DNA of 64,000 bases from Nilaparvata lugens. Lineage: Eukaryota; Arthropoda; Insecta; Hemiptera; Delphacidae. Each line of letters opens with the position of its first letter. Positions within the stretch are counted from its first letter, which is position 1. The stretch covers positions 13,047,675-13,111,674 of the forward strand of contig NC_052511.1 of NCBI RefSeq assembly GCF_014356525.2, given 5' to 3'. Positions 14,732 to 26,938 of this stretch are shown here, piece by piece. The position numbers and the translations under genes are program-made. The notes below the pieces were generated by a model. It was not told the origin of the DNA. It saw only the letters and a list, made by a program, of their open reading frames with translations, and did not search any database.

Positions 14732-14947
14732 TCAGGTTATTTCGTAGTGGATGAATGCGGTAAATGTCAGTAGTGCCACATACTGTAGGAAGTAGTTGAA
14801 GGCTTTCACACTGGAGTATTGGTATGTTTGAATAGCATGGCTTGCTCCACTGTCACTCATTTCGCTACTGGCCAAAACGACGGCAGGACTGTCTTTGCTG
14901 CGTCCGCTGGCTGATGTCACTCCACTCACTTCGGGGGGACCACAGGT
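14732..14947 (-). CDS. Alp: Alkaline phosphatase terminal exon with GPI-anchor type tail
   Basis: The last exon follows acceptor TGTTACAG and encodes 71 residues plus a stop at 14732-14734. It starts TCGPPEVSG, continues with a Ser/Ala/Gly-rich linker (SDSGAS is a plausible anchor site), and ends in the hydrophobic [20 protein letters not shown]. This is the arrangement expected for a GPI-anchored ectoenzyme. The exact cleavage site is inferred. Confidence 0.9.
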   Translation of the reverse strand, partial: TCGPPEVSGVTSASGRSKDSPAVVLASSEMSDSGASHAIQTYQYSSVKAFNYFLQYVALLTFTAFIHYEIT

Positions 14948-17900
14948 CTGTAACACATCAAAACATTCATCAACAAACTGCAATCTGAGATATGCGATCT
15001 AGAAGATAAAATCTAGAAACTGGATTCGTGGCATAGAAAATGATACACTACCAGCTAAATAATTCATTTATATCCTAAAAGCAGTGTACAGTATCTACTG
15101 TCTTTGATAAGTTCAATTTCGTAAGTATTTCTGACATGACAGTAACAAATAATGATATGAATAATTCATATTAATAATAAATAATTCATTTATATCCTAA
15201 AAGCAGTGTACAGTATCTACTGTCTTTGATAAGTTCAATTTCGTAAGTATTTCTGACATGACAGTAACAAATAACACTTCTATGATATGAATCACGTTAC
15301 TAGCTGTGCAATACTTCTTATCCCTAGCTGCACTTATGAAGTGTACGACTTATCATATCTCATACTCATATCTGTATTCATCTTGAATATTTCGAAACTC
15401 TTGAAATAAATAGGTTCAGCCTCGATCAAGATTTGCATGTGGAGTTGTCAATGTTGTGACTTCGAAAACTTCTTGTAAATATTTTCCATTATTGCCAGAG
15501 TGGTGAGTTTCTACAAAACTTAAGTCAAAAATGAGAAACAGTCTCTGGCGTGAAACAGATTACAGTAATTGACAGCTGAGTCCACAGCTAGCAAAATATA
15601 TTGCTAATCCATGAATTATTTTCTATCCTTATAGAAATTTTCGAAAAAAGCGGTTTTCAGCAATAAAACTTTCTAAAACGGTATGAACATAATTGGCCAA
15701 CGGATCATGAATCAAAAACTATTTTTTTCCTTGAAACACTCTTTATTTGGCGAAGTTATGACGTTTTTAGTCCCCCCTACCACTCAACCTTGAAAATTTG
15801 TCATTTCAACAAACAAACCGAAGGTTATTCAGTAATCATTAATAATTAATGTTTTATAATAATTGTTTAATAATTATTATTGCTCATTTGATAACAAAAA
15901 CAAAATTCATTTGATATGTACTCAAACGAATATTTTAATACTCTAGAACTAAATAAATGATCTACGAGAGAGGAATAATCAAGTAAGTACGAGGAAATAT
16001 CATTAAACGGTATTTTTACTCTATGGATCTATACACTACAACTGATCTAGATATTTCTGTTATCATCTAATGTTCACTGATGTACAAAATAATTTCAGTT
16101 CTCATCGATCAATGATACACGTTAATCAAAAGCTATCAGTGTTATTTTAGTTGAATTTACCTGCAAAGGTCTAGTCTGGTTCTCGACGCACCGCTGTGAG
16201 TACTCGCCGAGACAGGCGATGTAGGCGATTGCGTGCGGAATGTAGCTCTGGTCGACGGTGCCGCTGAACAGAACGGACGCGAGAGGCCCTCGTGCGTACA
16301 CGGGCACATCCTCGCCTCCGTGAGTGGCCCACTGGCGGGGCACAGCCGAGCTGTGCACGGCGTTCTTCTCGGCCGTCGTGTTGGTCGGCACAGCCCGTGG
16401 CGCCGAGTAGCCCGGTCCGTTGCCGTACAGAATCGTCGAGTACGCGTTGCCGTCTATGTCCGAGTTCTTTGTGTCCATGCCTGGAACAGTAAAACACAAT
16501 AATCATAATGAATAATTGGCTATCAGAAATAAACACCAGAATCTGGTTCCCCTTGTTCTTGTTCTCTTCGCAAAGATCTTTTAAATCCAATTTTTTTCTT
16601 TTATTCTTGCTATTTTGAGAAAGGTTTTTGAGCTCTTATTTTTTATTATTATTTTGATCTTGTTATTTCCAATAAGTTTTTCCAAATCGTAATTTTTTGT
16701 CACTTTTCTTCTTGTTTTTCCACAAAGTTCATTCGATACCCACCAGTAGCATAGATTTATATCTTATAAATTCACGCACGCACTTCTCATTACACACACA
16801 CAAAAAAGTATATGTGGGCATCATCCGCAATAAATAATGAAAGAAACATATTTTCAAAAGAGAGATACAAAGTTTTGTAGATTAAAAAATAGATAGTGAA
16901 TCTGCCGTATTATATATAACAAACACAAACATTTTCTTGATTTTCTAATATTTGTCTTTTTAGGTTGAATAAAATTGAAATTCTTTTTCTTCTACTTTTT
17001 AGTATTTTGTGAAGTGCATTCTCTAATCTTTTTCATCATTTGAGCTCTTAATCCACCCCTCAAGTCTCTCTGAAACACTTTATTATGTTGCACTTTTGTT
17101 TTGCAGTTCATTTTGTTGCACTCGATTAATGACTTTTCCTCCATCCACATGATCGCTCTTCTTTACCCAACTCTCATAATATATGAGAATTCAGTGATCC
17201 TTTACTTTTGATCATCTATCATTTCAGGCACCTAGTCCCTGCAATTAAGCGAATTGATTATTCTATAATCACTAAATACTAAACGAACAACGATCTCACT
17301 TTGAAAGCTATTTTGATTAGTTAAATTGAAGCAATAACAATTACGAAGAACAATAACTCCGCAGAACAACATATTCATAGGATATAGAGATGATATAAAT
17401 CGATATTGCGGACATTGAACAATGAGACTGTAGCAGTGAACTGCTTTCCAGCACGGCGAGTGATTGCAATCATCTCAGGGTAATGTGTGTACTGCACTGT
17501 GCAATCATATTATAATAATTGAATGCTCACCGAGAATGGGATTGCCGCGTGGTGTGGACAGTCCACCCAGCGTCATCACGTTGCTGTGATCCGACGTGAC
17601 GACAATCAGTGTCTCCGACAGATTCACCAGCGAAAGTACCACCAGCAGCGCAGATTCCAAGACAAGCGTCTCGTCCAATGCCCGGTACGGGTTGTTGTAA
17701 TGGTGGGCGTGGTCTATTCTTCCGCCTGTTGGACAAAAAATATCAATTATGGAAATGTGAATGATATTGTTTTCAAATGTCGTTGAAGGCTTCAAATGAA
17801 ATTCACACATATGAGGCTTTTCGATTGTGGACTGACAAATGGAAAGTATTCCCACTAGAAGTGAAACAATGATGTTGTTTCCAAATTTTGTTGGTGGCTT

Positions 17901-20900
17901 CGAAGAAAATAAAATATTATGCTTTTCGATGATAGACTGACAAAGAAAGACTGAATACTATGTTTTACTTAGAATAAAAGAATGATATTGTTTTCAAATT
18001 ATATTGTTGTTGGAGGCTTTAATGAAAACTTAAATATGAGGCTTTCTGAAGATAGACTGACTAAGAAAACGTAAATACGCACACAATTGCTTCCAGTTAC
18101 AAGCCTTGTGAATTGAAATACTAGTTATACGGAGTGGCATGAATTTGAAGAGTGAAATAATCTCGCTATGAGAGGCATGAATTTGGAAAGTAAAACTATT
18201 ATTCTCTGGCCAGGACTATGAATAATGTTAAGATAACACCAGTCGAAAAATCGGAGAATAAAATTAGGAGAATCAAAAACTATTAAACATAAAAAGCTTG
18301 TAAGTAAACAAGAAGGTCAATCCAGAGCTCTCAACTCCAAGTAGGCTAAACTTTAAGGTTGAGTGACTCGCCAGTTTCGATAACCACTCACAATGTGTGA
18401 ACCATAATCATGGTTCTCATCAAAATATTTCGAATATTTCACCTTATTTCATCTTTTTGGAGCTAAATTTTGGCCATTCGAGGTATCGATTGCTCACCAA
18501 CACATGTTCACCTTCTTTGAATATTGAAATTGAAAAACAACGTTGCGAACAGAACGAGTGAGTCAAGGTGTAGATTTGGGTTTCGATAGGACCCACTATT
18601 CAGCTTTTATTGGAAACATATTTTATGACCGTTCTGTTGTACCAACTGACCGTTCTGTTCGTTAAGCTAATACAACAGTCTAACACCACACAACATCGAA
18701 TCCTTCAGTTCTCGTTTTAATCGACTGTGAAGCAATAGTGGCAATACCTTGTCACTATAGTTATATACTTTTTGATGTCAGTGCTTCAGTATTTCGATTC
18801 AAATAATAATAAAATAATCCAGTGCTGCTGTTTTCCTTCCAATTCCAAACTGCAATATACATTCACAATGTCTATTTGCAAATTTAACAAAACTTTAATC
18901 TATAATTCTAACAGAAGCTAACATCACTTCATTTTACAGTTCAAGGCCCAAGCTTAATAAAGGAATGAGTATCTAGGAAAGTGTGAGATCTGAATAAATG
19001 GATATGATTTCAAGCAAATATGAGAATGTCAAATTGGCGTTACATAATGTGTTAGCGTGACACCGTTTTATGGTGTCAGAAGCGTGATAGTCGATCTGTT
19101 TAGAAATTCACACGCGAATCTTGCAGACTATTACAAGAGAGGGAGATATTGTTTGATTTATTTCTATTCTTATCAACATAATATAACCCTGCCGAAGTCA
19201 GAATACGAGCCAAAACGTACGACGTTAAGACTTGAATTTATTTAACCTCGTGAACAAAAAATATATATTATGTTGCAGTTTTTCAGTACGGTAATTATTA
19301 TTGAAAAACTGCAATATAGAATATATTATTACTGTATATTTCGTTATATAATAGTTCTGTAATAATTGTTTATTTCAGATATTATATTGTGGAAAAATTT
19401 CCAATTATTCTCACCTACTTTTCTAAGAAAAATTCTAAAAGTTTATCAGTTTGAAATGTGCTTTTTTCAATCTTTCAAACACGTAAACTACCATTTTATA
19501 AAAAAAATTGAATTTTATGTATCTTCGATTTCATAAATATCCGAGAAACGTTATGATAAACCTATCAAACTTGTGAGAGTTCATTGACCTCGAAGTATAC
19601 AGCTTATCTCAAAGAAAGAGGTTCAATATTCTTGAATTCAGAAAAATTATATTATTGAATTGATCCTTCGTCGTTCATGACAGAATTTGATAAAAATGTT
19701 TTTTAGTAGGGGTATGATACAATATTGATGATTTTGAATTATAAATTCAATTCAAATTTTCAAACATTTGCAGTATTGATGCATCTTTTGTCTGTCACAT
19801 CTACTATGGCAGAATGATTACTAGGTCACCTTTCTCTCCTCATTCCAAAAAAAACACTATTTTGATTGATCAATCTCGTGGATTCAATTGGAATAACTTG
19901 ATCACATGCAGATCTTGTGGAGGTGAAAAAGCAGTTTTCACTTACTTTCAACGAACAGAAAAAATCCACGAGGGTTCTTCAGCAGAAAGTCAAGCGCCTT
20001 TTTTGTCATTTCAGCAAGTGATGGATCGGTCTTATCGTCTCGATCGGCTTCAAAATCCATATGGGAGTATGCGAACAAACCTGCAGGCAGAAAGAAGATT
20101 TATCGTACATGTACTTTGTTGATTATTCATGAATATTAAACGTCTCAGTCCCATATCATCAAACAGTAACGTATGGTACAGAAAGAGAGTTTTCAAAAAA
20201 TAACTTGAAGTAGGCTGTAGTAGGCTCAGTAACTTTAGTAATTTCAATAGCTTCAAAAATAGTAAATTTACAGCCTTCTAGAATTGAAATAAAAAAAAGA
20301 AGGATGTTTTTTATAATTTCCTCTTTTCGAATAATGTGAAGAGTTGAAGTTTGGAGGAGAATATAATATGTCGAATACATTTTACAGGAGAAGAAAAATG
20401 GAGATGATTGTACAAGAGGAGATAATATTGTAGATGTGATGAGATATTTATTTGGAATAAGTTTTGAAGGAATTTGAGCGATTTTGAATATTCAATAATG
20501 AGGTGTATTAATTTTAGTATTTTTCACAAAGGATTATTATGCGATGCGGTGACAGGAATACATGATTAAAAGCAGAGGCAACTGATAAAAGTATTTTTCT
20601 TTACTCTATGATAGAACTTTGTAGCTAAATAAGAATAAAATTGAATTGGAAGCTGTCAAGCCAAGTGCCCAGTATAGATAAACTGAGAAAGAAAGTTATC
20701 GAACTAAATAAACGCCATACTATTGAATTTAATCGATTTTGCATTCAGGTGCTCTTACTCCTTACAGTATTGTTTTACCCATTTGAGAATTTTATGAATA
20801 TTATTATAGTTTTTTTTTGGTAGCTAAGCGTAGTACATTGTTCCATGTTATATATTATAATACTAGACTTCTACATTCAGTTTTGACCTAAACCAACCTA

Positions 20901-22514
20901 TGCTAGCAGAAGAAATACAACGGCGTGTTCCATTGTGACGTTATGCTAATGAAGGGAAGCTGTGGTGCTGTGATGGTTGCATACACAGCTCCTGAAGGAT
21001 TTGTGCTATACGCCGAGCACAGCAGAACCTCTTAGGAGGTAGCTAGCGCACTAGAATACTAACATAACGTTTGCAGCACTACTATTATAGTAACTCACTG
21101 GGACAACGGGAAATGTGACTGGATTCACTGACGTTGCAGTAATTATTATTCTGTTAACTGAATAATTCAGTAAACTATTCAAACTCAATCAGAGTTCAAT
21201 AGAAACAATCAAAATCATTCTGGTTGAGGGTGCTGATGCTAGTTAGAAAATCTTGTTCTCATTTATTTCCAGCAAATTGAAGAAGATGAATCTCTGTATA
21301 TTAGACATGCTAATGAACCATTGGGAGAGCCTTAAGGTTGAGTATATTACGAGCTCTTATTATATTGAGTATACGTGTATATTTTATCGCTTCACAGTTA
21401 TAGAATCTCATTGTACCATGAAGAGTTTGAAATTTTGTTTTAAATCAGGATTTATTTGTGTAAAAGTTATGGATCCTCAATATTAGTTTTGTGAAATCCT
21501 ATTGGAAAGTGATGAGAGTTTGAAAACCCACATAGACAAGTTGTAACAACTTTAGGGGAGTCCCAAGAAGCTTGAGTCCTAAAACCACCGCAGACACTTT
21601 CACTCACACTTGGGTGCTCAATTTAACCGGATTATTTCAATCTACTCTACAACACCTTCAAACTGTGCTAATCCTTCTTCCAACTCAAACTGGATAAGTC
21701 TTCCACTCGAGATATTTCAATCAGTGATGATATATTATATAGGTAAGATACTACCTATTTGTATTCTTGTTTTTTAAATATTCTATTAATATTTTAAAGG
21801 GTACTATGATTTTATCTTATAAAGTAAGATACCACATCTATTGTTTGAGACTACCAAGTTATCAAGTAGAAGATATGAATAGTCAAGAAAGATTACTACT
21901 AGAAGTGGTGACTACTTTATCATTGTTAGAGAATCATAGTATTCAATTAATTTTTAACTCTATTGGATTGAACATAACTTGACAAACATCATGAAGTGAT
22001 ACTTCCACAATCTGGATTGTGGGACTTCTTGTGATTGTCAAGTTCCATTCAATCTGGTAGAATTCTTAAAGACAGCAGAAATCGTATTTCCAAACATCGA
22101 TGTGGCTTTCAAACTAACTCTACTTCTAAAAATTTATTTGTTTTGATGATTAGATATTGATTTTTCTGTTATCGTACTATTCTGTAAATGAATAAAATCC
22201 CATTACATTTCATTATAGAAATCAGCAAAATTTGAACTAATTAAACGAACAAATGAAATTTATTGAAGATAAATAATTTACTAAAAATGATTTGGTTGCT
22301 GCTCACCAAGCAAGTGGTCAGTCTTGGCCGGATCAACTTTGTCCATCTGCTCCTTGTTCCAGACGTATTCGCCGCGCAGGTTGCGCCGCTTCTTGTCGCG
22401 CACCCAGTCGTCAATCAGGTTGCGGCCATCCAGTCGCCGCCCCTCCTCAGCAACCAGCTCTGGGTCCTTCGCCACCTTCGGCAGCCAGTGTCTTCGACCG
22501 CCTCCCAGCAGAAC
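14732..22514 (-). CDS. Alp: Alkaline phosphatase, membrane-bound type, C-terminal 357 residues (five exons)
   Basis: Hydrolyses phosphate monoesters at the outer cell surface, using two zinc ions and one magnesium. The partial CDS is the join of 22307-22514, 19946-20080, 17531-17725, 16161-16480 and 14732-14947 on the minus strand. All introns are GT/AG and the phases fit. In this 357-residue part, [10 protein letters not shown] opens the segment. E114 matches the magnesium ligand, D119 and H123 in SGRIDHAHH are zinc ligands, D160-H161 in VTSDHS form the second ligand pair, and H233 in [11 protein letters not shown] is the last zinc ligand. The D119/H123 to D160/H161 spacing equals the human enzyme's. 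NQT and NTT are possible N-glycosylation sites, and the C-terminus is hydrophobic like a GPI signal. About 170-200 N-terminal residues, including the catalytic serine, lie upstream and were not found. The family call is secure; the paralogue is not. Confidence 0.95.
15056..15274. repeat. Tandem duplication (two copies, period 122) in the last Alp intron
   Basis: A ~97-bp segment starting TAAATAATTCATTTATATCC is repeated almost exactly, starting at 15056 and again at 15178. The intervening bases are an AT-rich spacer of ATAATTCAT type. The two copies show almost no divergence, so the duplication is young or an assembly effect. It lies inside the 14948-16160 intron. Confidence 0.9.
16161..16480 (-). 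CDS. Alp: Alkaline phosphatase exon with NGPGY and [11 protein letters not shown]
   Basis: This 320-bp exon lies between acceptor TGTTCCAG and donor GTAAAT (16155-16160). It encodes the NGPGY loop, the crown-domain-like stretch, the last zinc ligand in [11 protein letters not shown] and [13 protein letters not shown]. It ends with ENQTRPLQ in phase 0. It is clearly richer in G+C than its flanking introns. Confidence 0.95.
16481..17530 (-). other. Alp intron, no further features
   Basis: AT-rich intron between the RIDHAHH and NGPGY exons. Apart from T-rich runs and a short ACACAC run near 16792, nothing was recognised. Confidence 0.7.
17531..17725 (-). CDS. Alp: Alkaline phosphatase exon with zinc ligands RIDHAHH and TSDHS
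   Basis: This 195-bp exon lies between acceptor CAACAG (17726-17731) and donor GTGAGC (17525-17530), phase 1 on both sides. The split codon A|GC gives Ser, so the usual VEGGRIDH reads VESGRIDH here. The exon carries Asp and His of DHAHH and the Asp-His pair of VTSDHS, then [13 protein letters not shown]. Confidence 0.95.
17740..18078. repeat. Degenerate tandem repeat, about three ~125-bp units, in an Alp intron
   Basis: Three diverged copies share the order AATGATATTGTTTTCAAAT, then GTTGNNGGCTTC, then TATGAGGCTTTTCGA, then GATAGACTGACAAAG. They begin near 17755, 17870 and 17970. The first lies only about 30 bases upstream (minus strand) of the acceptor of the 17531-17725 exon. No function is evident. 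Confidence 0.75.
18079..19945 (-). other. Remainder of the Alp intron 17726-19945
   Basis: AT-rich intron sequence. A small hairpin at about 19273-19312 has arms TGCAGTTTTTCA and TGAAAAACTGCA. No coding or RNA gene was seen. Confidence 0.6.
19946..20080 (-). CDS. Alp: Alkaline phosphatase exon ending at the magnesium-ligand glutamate
   Basis: This 135-bp exon follows the acceptor CTGCCTGCAG (20081-20090). The split codon G|GT gives Gly, then [15 protein letters not shown] and [17 protein letters not shown] follow. The donor GTAAGT (19940-19945) leaves phase 1. The final Glu corresponds to the family's Mg ligand. Confidence 0.93.
20938..21070. mobile_element. Possible small MITE in an Alp intron
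   Basis: A G+C-richer 133-bp patch in the 20081-22306 intron is bounded by imperfect inverted ends: ACGTTATGCTAAT on the left and the complement of ACGTTATGTTAGT on the right. It has no coding capacity. The size and inverted ends suggest a MITE, but no target-site duplication was confirmed. Confidence 0.3.
22307..22514 (-). CDS. Alp: Alkaline phosphatase exon with the VLLGGGRR motif
   Basis: First alkaline phosphatase exon visible in the window (208 bp). It follows the acceptor TTTCAG at 22515-22520 and starts in phase 0. It encodes [10 protein letters not shown], the [10 protein letters not shown] and [10 protein letters not shown] region, and [11 protein letters not shown], then stops at a GTGAGC donor (22301-22306) in phase 1. 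The preceding exon must end in phase 0. Confidence 0.93.
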
Positions 22515-25500
22515 CTGAAACATTCATCAAAATGAATTTTTTTCAGTTTTTAGAATCATTCACCTGGAACATAAATAGAATACCAGGCTGTTTTAGTTGT
22601 CTGAATTCATTTCATTTCAGTTTCAGAATAAATTTTTATGTGGAGTATTGAGACAATAGAGATCCTCTGTTTATTCTAGCTCCTATGATTGAGTACTCAC
22701 AACTTTTTGATGAATTGATCACATAATATTATGGAAGTTTCAATAGAATATTCATTCATGAAATTTATCTTCATTTATGTATATACTTTATATATAATTC
22801 AGATAAAATCAACAGGCATTCGCCTGAAAACTGCTTAGACTGCTTAAACTGCTTAGAAAACGTCATAATCCAGAGTATAGAGTAATAAATAATTCTCACA
22901 AGTAGTGATGAAGAGTATAATAGAAAAAACTTATAGTTATATAGAGTACGAGAAATAGTGGAGGTTCACTACACTTTTCTTCGATTGAAATGAGAATTGG
23001 AACCATGATATGTTGCGATCAATTTTCCAATTGAACAAAGAATGTAGTAGTTACAATGTGTAGTAGACATACTCTTCTTGAATCTTCAATTGAATCTACC
23101 GATAAGAAGGATGTAATAAGTTTTCCATTTACAGTGATTCATGTAATCTTATACTAATCGTTTAACTCATAAATTACTCTGATACTTGAGTAATTGTTTT
23201 CAATAAAATAAGTAAGTCACGAATATATTATACATAATAATCAACTTAGATCTTTGTGGCGAGCTCTATATAGCGATAACATTAGTTGTGGTCCTTCATT
23301 CAGTTCAGATTCATCCTCAACTCAATTCTGGAAGACGACAATATAAGCTCTTCGTTTCATGCTGTGGAAATTCGCGCTATGAGGATTATCATCAAGATAT
23401 TAATATTGATAAACGAATCAGTGTTCTGGGACTCAATAGTCACGTCCTCATTTCCACTGAGTGGTATTTTCGTCTGAGAAGTCTATTCGCCATTTCCATT
23501 CTAATGACTTACGGGAACTGCTTAATGTGGAATGCTTGAAGCCAGAGTCCTTCACATTCTCTCAGACCTATCCAGGGCTTAATGATATATCCTGTAGCCG
23601 TGTGGTTATTCTCGGTATTCCGGAAACATTACTATGCAGCTTATATCATGGAGGCTGTAATATTACCCCGAAACCTTAAAAAATCTTGAGATTTTTGTGA
23701 AGAACACAATGGAATGTTCTACCTCCTCCAGTGTTTCCTGTCGTCTGCACCTTTTCATTTTTTCTCCTCTTATGCACCTTTTTATTTTTTCTCCTCTTAT
23801 GCACTATGAACCAATTCTACAAAAATTGCGATCATATCTTCCAGTCGACGCGAAGAAATGTTGCAGATTTTTGTGACTCTCAATTCAGTCGAAGGTGTTC
23901 TTCTCATTGGTGGCTGGATATCTCTCTACGATGGGATGATGAAATAGTTTGATATGCATTGTTTGCGTACTAGTATTGTTATTTGTAGGAAATGTCAGAA
24001 TCAATTCCGAAAAATACGGGAACGAGTACGGGATACGAGGAATACGGGAGGACAAGTATCCTCCACCAGGACAGGTATCCTCCACCAATAAACTAAGAAT
24101 CGACATTTGTATCTGTATCTATTGATATAGATATAGCGATTGCTGTGACGTTTACTTATAGGAGTGGCATATCTACACGAGTGGAAAATATTAACCTGTC
24201 ATTCATATACCAATAATATAACTTGTTCAAGATTAAAAGTACTATATTCATATTTTGTTGCTTTAGTTCTAGTTTGGCTCCAATTTTATTCTAGCAGTTT
24301 GACACTGAAACCTTTATTTTCACATTATGACTCACTTGTGACTTTGACAACTTCAAAGATTCTCATTCAATAATAAGTATTTCATTTTGAAGATGTTTCT
24401 TGAAAATAATGACTCTATCAATTGAATGGAAATGTTGTCTTATAATTATTTAATTCCAAGAGACAAGGCAAGTGTTAGATTGCAGTAAAATTTAATTTTG
24501 AAGGAAATATGGTTTTGACTGAACGATTTCATAGAATAGAGGAGAAAAATGATGACAGGATTAAAATAAATTGGCAATTGTGAGAAACATGTCCGGAGCA
24601 ACAAGGACTTGATCCCTTAGTTTGCCATTATCACCACTCTGTGATGAAAGACTTTCACAACAACACTAATCCCTTCCACTTATCCCTGAATCAACAGAAA
24701 GTTTCAGTTCTTGTAGAATGTATACAAACATACGAGATGTTAATCTCCTGTAGAATAAGTTTTGAAAAGTTTGTTCACAGAGGACTGTTAATCCTTTGTC
24801 ATACAGGACGCTGAATCCAAACAAGCCCGTGCATAAATAAATCAAGTTCTGTATTTACTTGAAGATTAGCACAACATATCATTCACAGTTCCCTTGGCAA
24901 CAGGAGAGCTTTTTAGTGTGAGCATCTAGAGAACAGGAGACAGTTGAATAAAAAATGCAAGCAGAGCGTGTATCCTTTGTGCAGCGCGTATCAAAACCTC
25001 GTTTCCGAGGGATTTAAGGCTAGCAGTTTTCTAAAAGTAAAGGTTTAACGGAATTTTCAGCGTTAATTTTTTATAGTGGCCGGCGCTCGAGTGCTGAGGG
25101 GCCCTGCAGCAGAAGTGCGAGTTGAAATAACAAAACCACAGATAAATTTCGTGGCCACTCACTGCGCTTGTCGGGGAATACGGCCACTGCACACTGTACA
25201 CAATACACCACACGTGCAGTGTGAACCAGCCCTACACTCCTTCAGGCAGTTTGCAAATTCTGTTATAACCATCATCGGAATTTTCGATCATCAATTTTAA
25301 AACTCCGGCTCATGTTTTGGATATCAAATGCGGTAACTGGGTCAGCCTCTATCTTTTCTTGAATTGGTTGATGGTATATTATTGGATTATTTTCTCCCAC
25401 GCTTTTCTGCTATAATATCATGACGAGAGAGATAAAACTGGTATTGATCAGACAAACAAGCAGTACTACCAAATCATAGACTTTGCATTGTTATATGTTG

Positions 25501-26938
25501 GAAAAATTCAGCTTAACACTGGAAATAGGGGGAACTGAATTGATTTCTACCAGGTGTGATGTACCAAAGGATTGTACAGCCCTCGAATTATAAATCAATT
25601 TATTCATAGGCCGTTATACGAGCAAAACAAATTCCATCACTAGGAAAGCACCACAATCTTATCTAAGGCAGATAAACGACGGTTATATGACCTACAGAGG
25701 ATGAAACTAATAAATCAGTAATTATATACCTTTTCAGAAATTTATCAACGGAAAAAACCATATATGTTTGTATGTTTATTAATTTGATCAGTAATGCAAT
25801 ATTTGAAGGTTAGAATTGAACCAAAACATAACCCGAAAACAGACCAAAGCTAACTTGTCAACAAGTAGCCAATTGAGAAGGCAGTTTGATTAACGATCGA
25901 TCGTAATAGTTATATAATATCAATTTTGTTTATTTTTTATATTATAATTTCTATGCCGAATGGGCCTAAATATTTATTCAATGAACTGTCATGAAGATAT
26001 ATTTGTTAGAAATATGATGACAAATTAGCTTAGCCAATATATGATGATTGAGGGTCGATAGTCCAACATATAAAAAAACCATATAAACAAAAAAGACATA
26101 TTTAATTATTATTATGTCCATCATTATTACAAGCATGTATATTTTTATATGTCTTATACTTCTACTTTATGTTATAAAAGCATGTCTATATTCTACAAAA
26201 TCATTAGCTACCCTTGAAGTTATTTAACAAATGCATATCACCATAGATGTAATTTTATTATTCATTTGTGTATTCTTATAATTATATGGAACCAAATGAT
26301 AATTTAGAACAACCTACAATCAGGAATTTTGCCCCATTTAAAAGCTTTAAAGTTGGACACATTTACACCACCCATTCAGTGTATTGGTTACGTCACAGAA
26401 TGTGACCAATCCTGAATTAGTATGTAGATTTGGCGAGATAAATTTCGAGGAGAAACTCAAGTAGAAATTAGAAGAAGAAGACTCGAGGCCATTTTGCGGA
26501 AATCACCAGTGGGATACAGACCTAGTCCACATACTTAATTGTCTAAAAGCTTTAATTCCTGTTTTAATGTAATTCAATCTCTGTCTTCCTGTTTTAAAAA
26601 TTTGTTCTGAAGTTCCTATAATAATTTGTGATACAAATTTTTGCAATTTCATTCAAATAAACCCTGAAATTATAATAGTGAGGTCTGTTCGACGTTTTCT
26701 CGCCATGCGGAAGTATCCAGCCGGAACGATATATTCTACAGCCGAATATACTTCGAAAACAAAAAATTGAAACAAAAGTCTACGTAAGTTATTCAAATAT
26801 ATAAAAGGGGATCCCCATCAATCTACGAAAATTATACAGCGTATAAATTCGTCAATTTGGGGAAAGTCATGACTATAGATTTAAGGGTATAAAGTTATCA
26901 TAAATGATTTTTATTGTATCAAGTAAATTTTAATATCC
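22515..26938. other. Upstream Alp intron or intergenic DNA
   Basis: No exon was recognised. Small local repeats are present: a 32-bp unit containing TTTTTTCTCCTCTTATGCAC, duplicated at about 23745-23805, and two CAGGTATCCTCCACCA-like copies near 24050-24090. A G+C-richer patch at 25070-25240 has short open frames on both strands, but neither resembles alkaline phosphatase or another family I know. Confidence 0.45.

Noticed and set aside
16171..16590. Overlapping Arg-rich frames on both strands at 16.2-16.6 kb
   Set aside because: They are shadow frames of the G+C-rich alkaline phosphatase exon 16161-16480.
22263..22651. Plus-strand frames opposite the 22307-22514 exon
   Set aside because: These are shadow frames. 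The minus frame carries clear alkaline phosphatase motifs and splice sites.
25031..25300. G+C-richer patch considered as a missing Alp exon
   Set aside because: Neither strand shows the catalytic-serine, His-Ala-Thr-Pro or other upstream alkaline phosphatase motifs.
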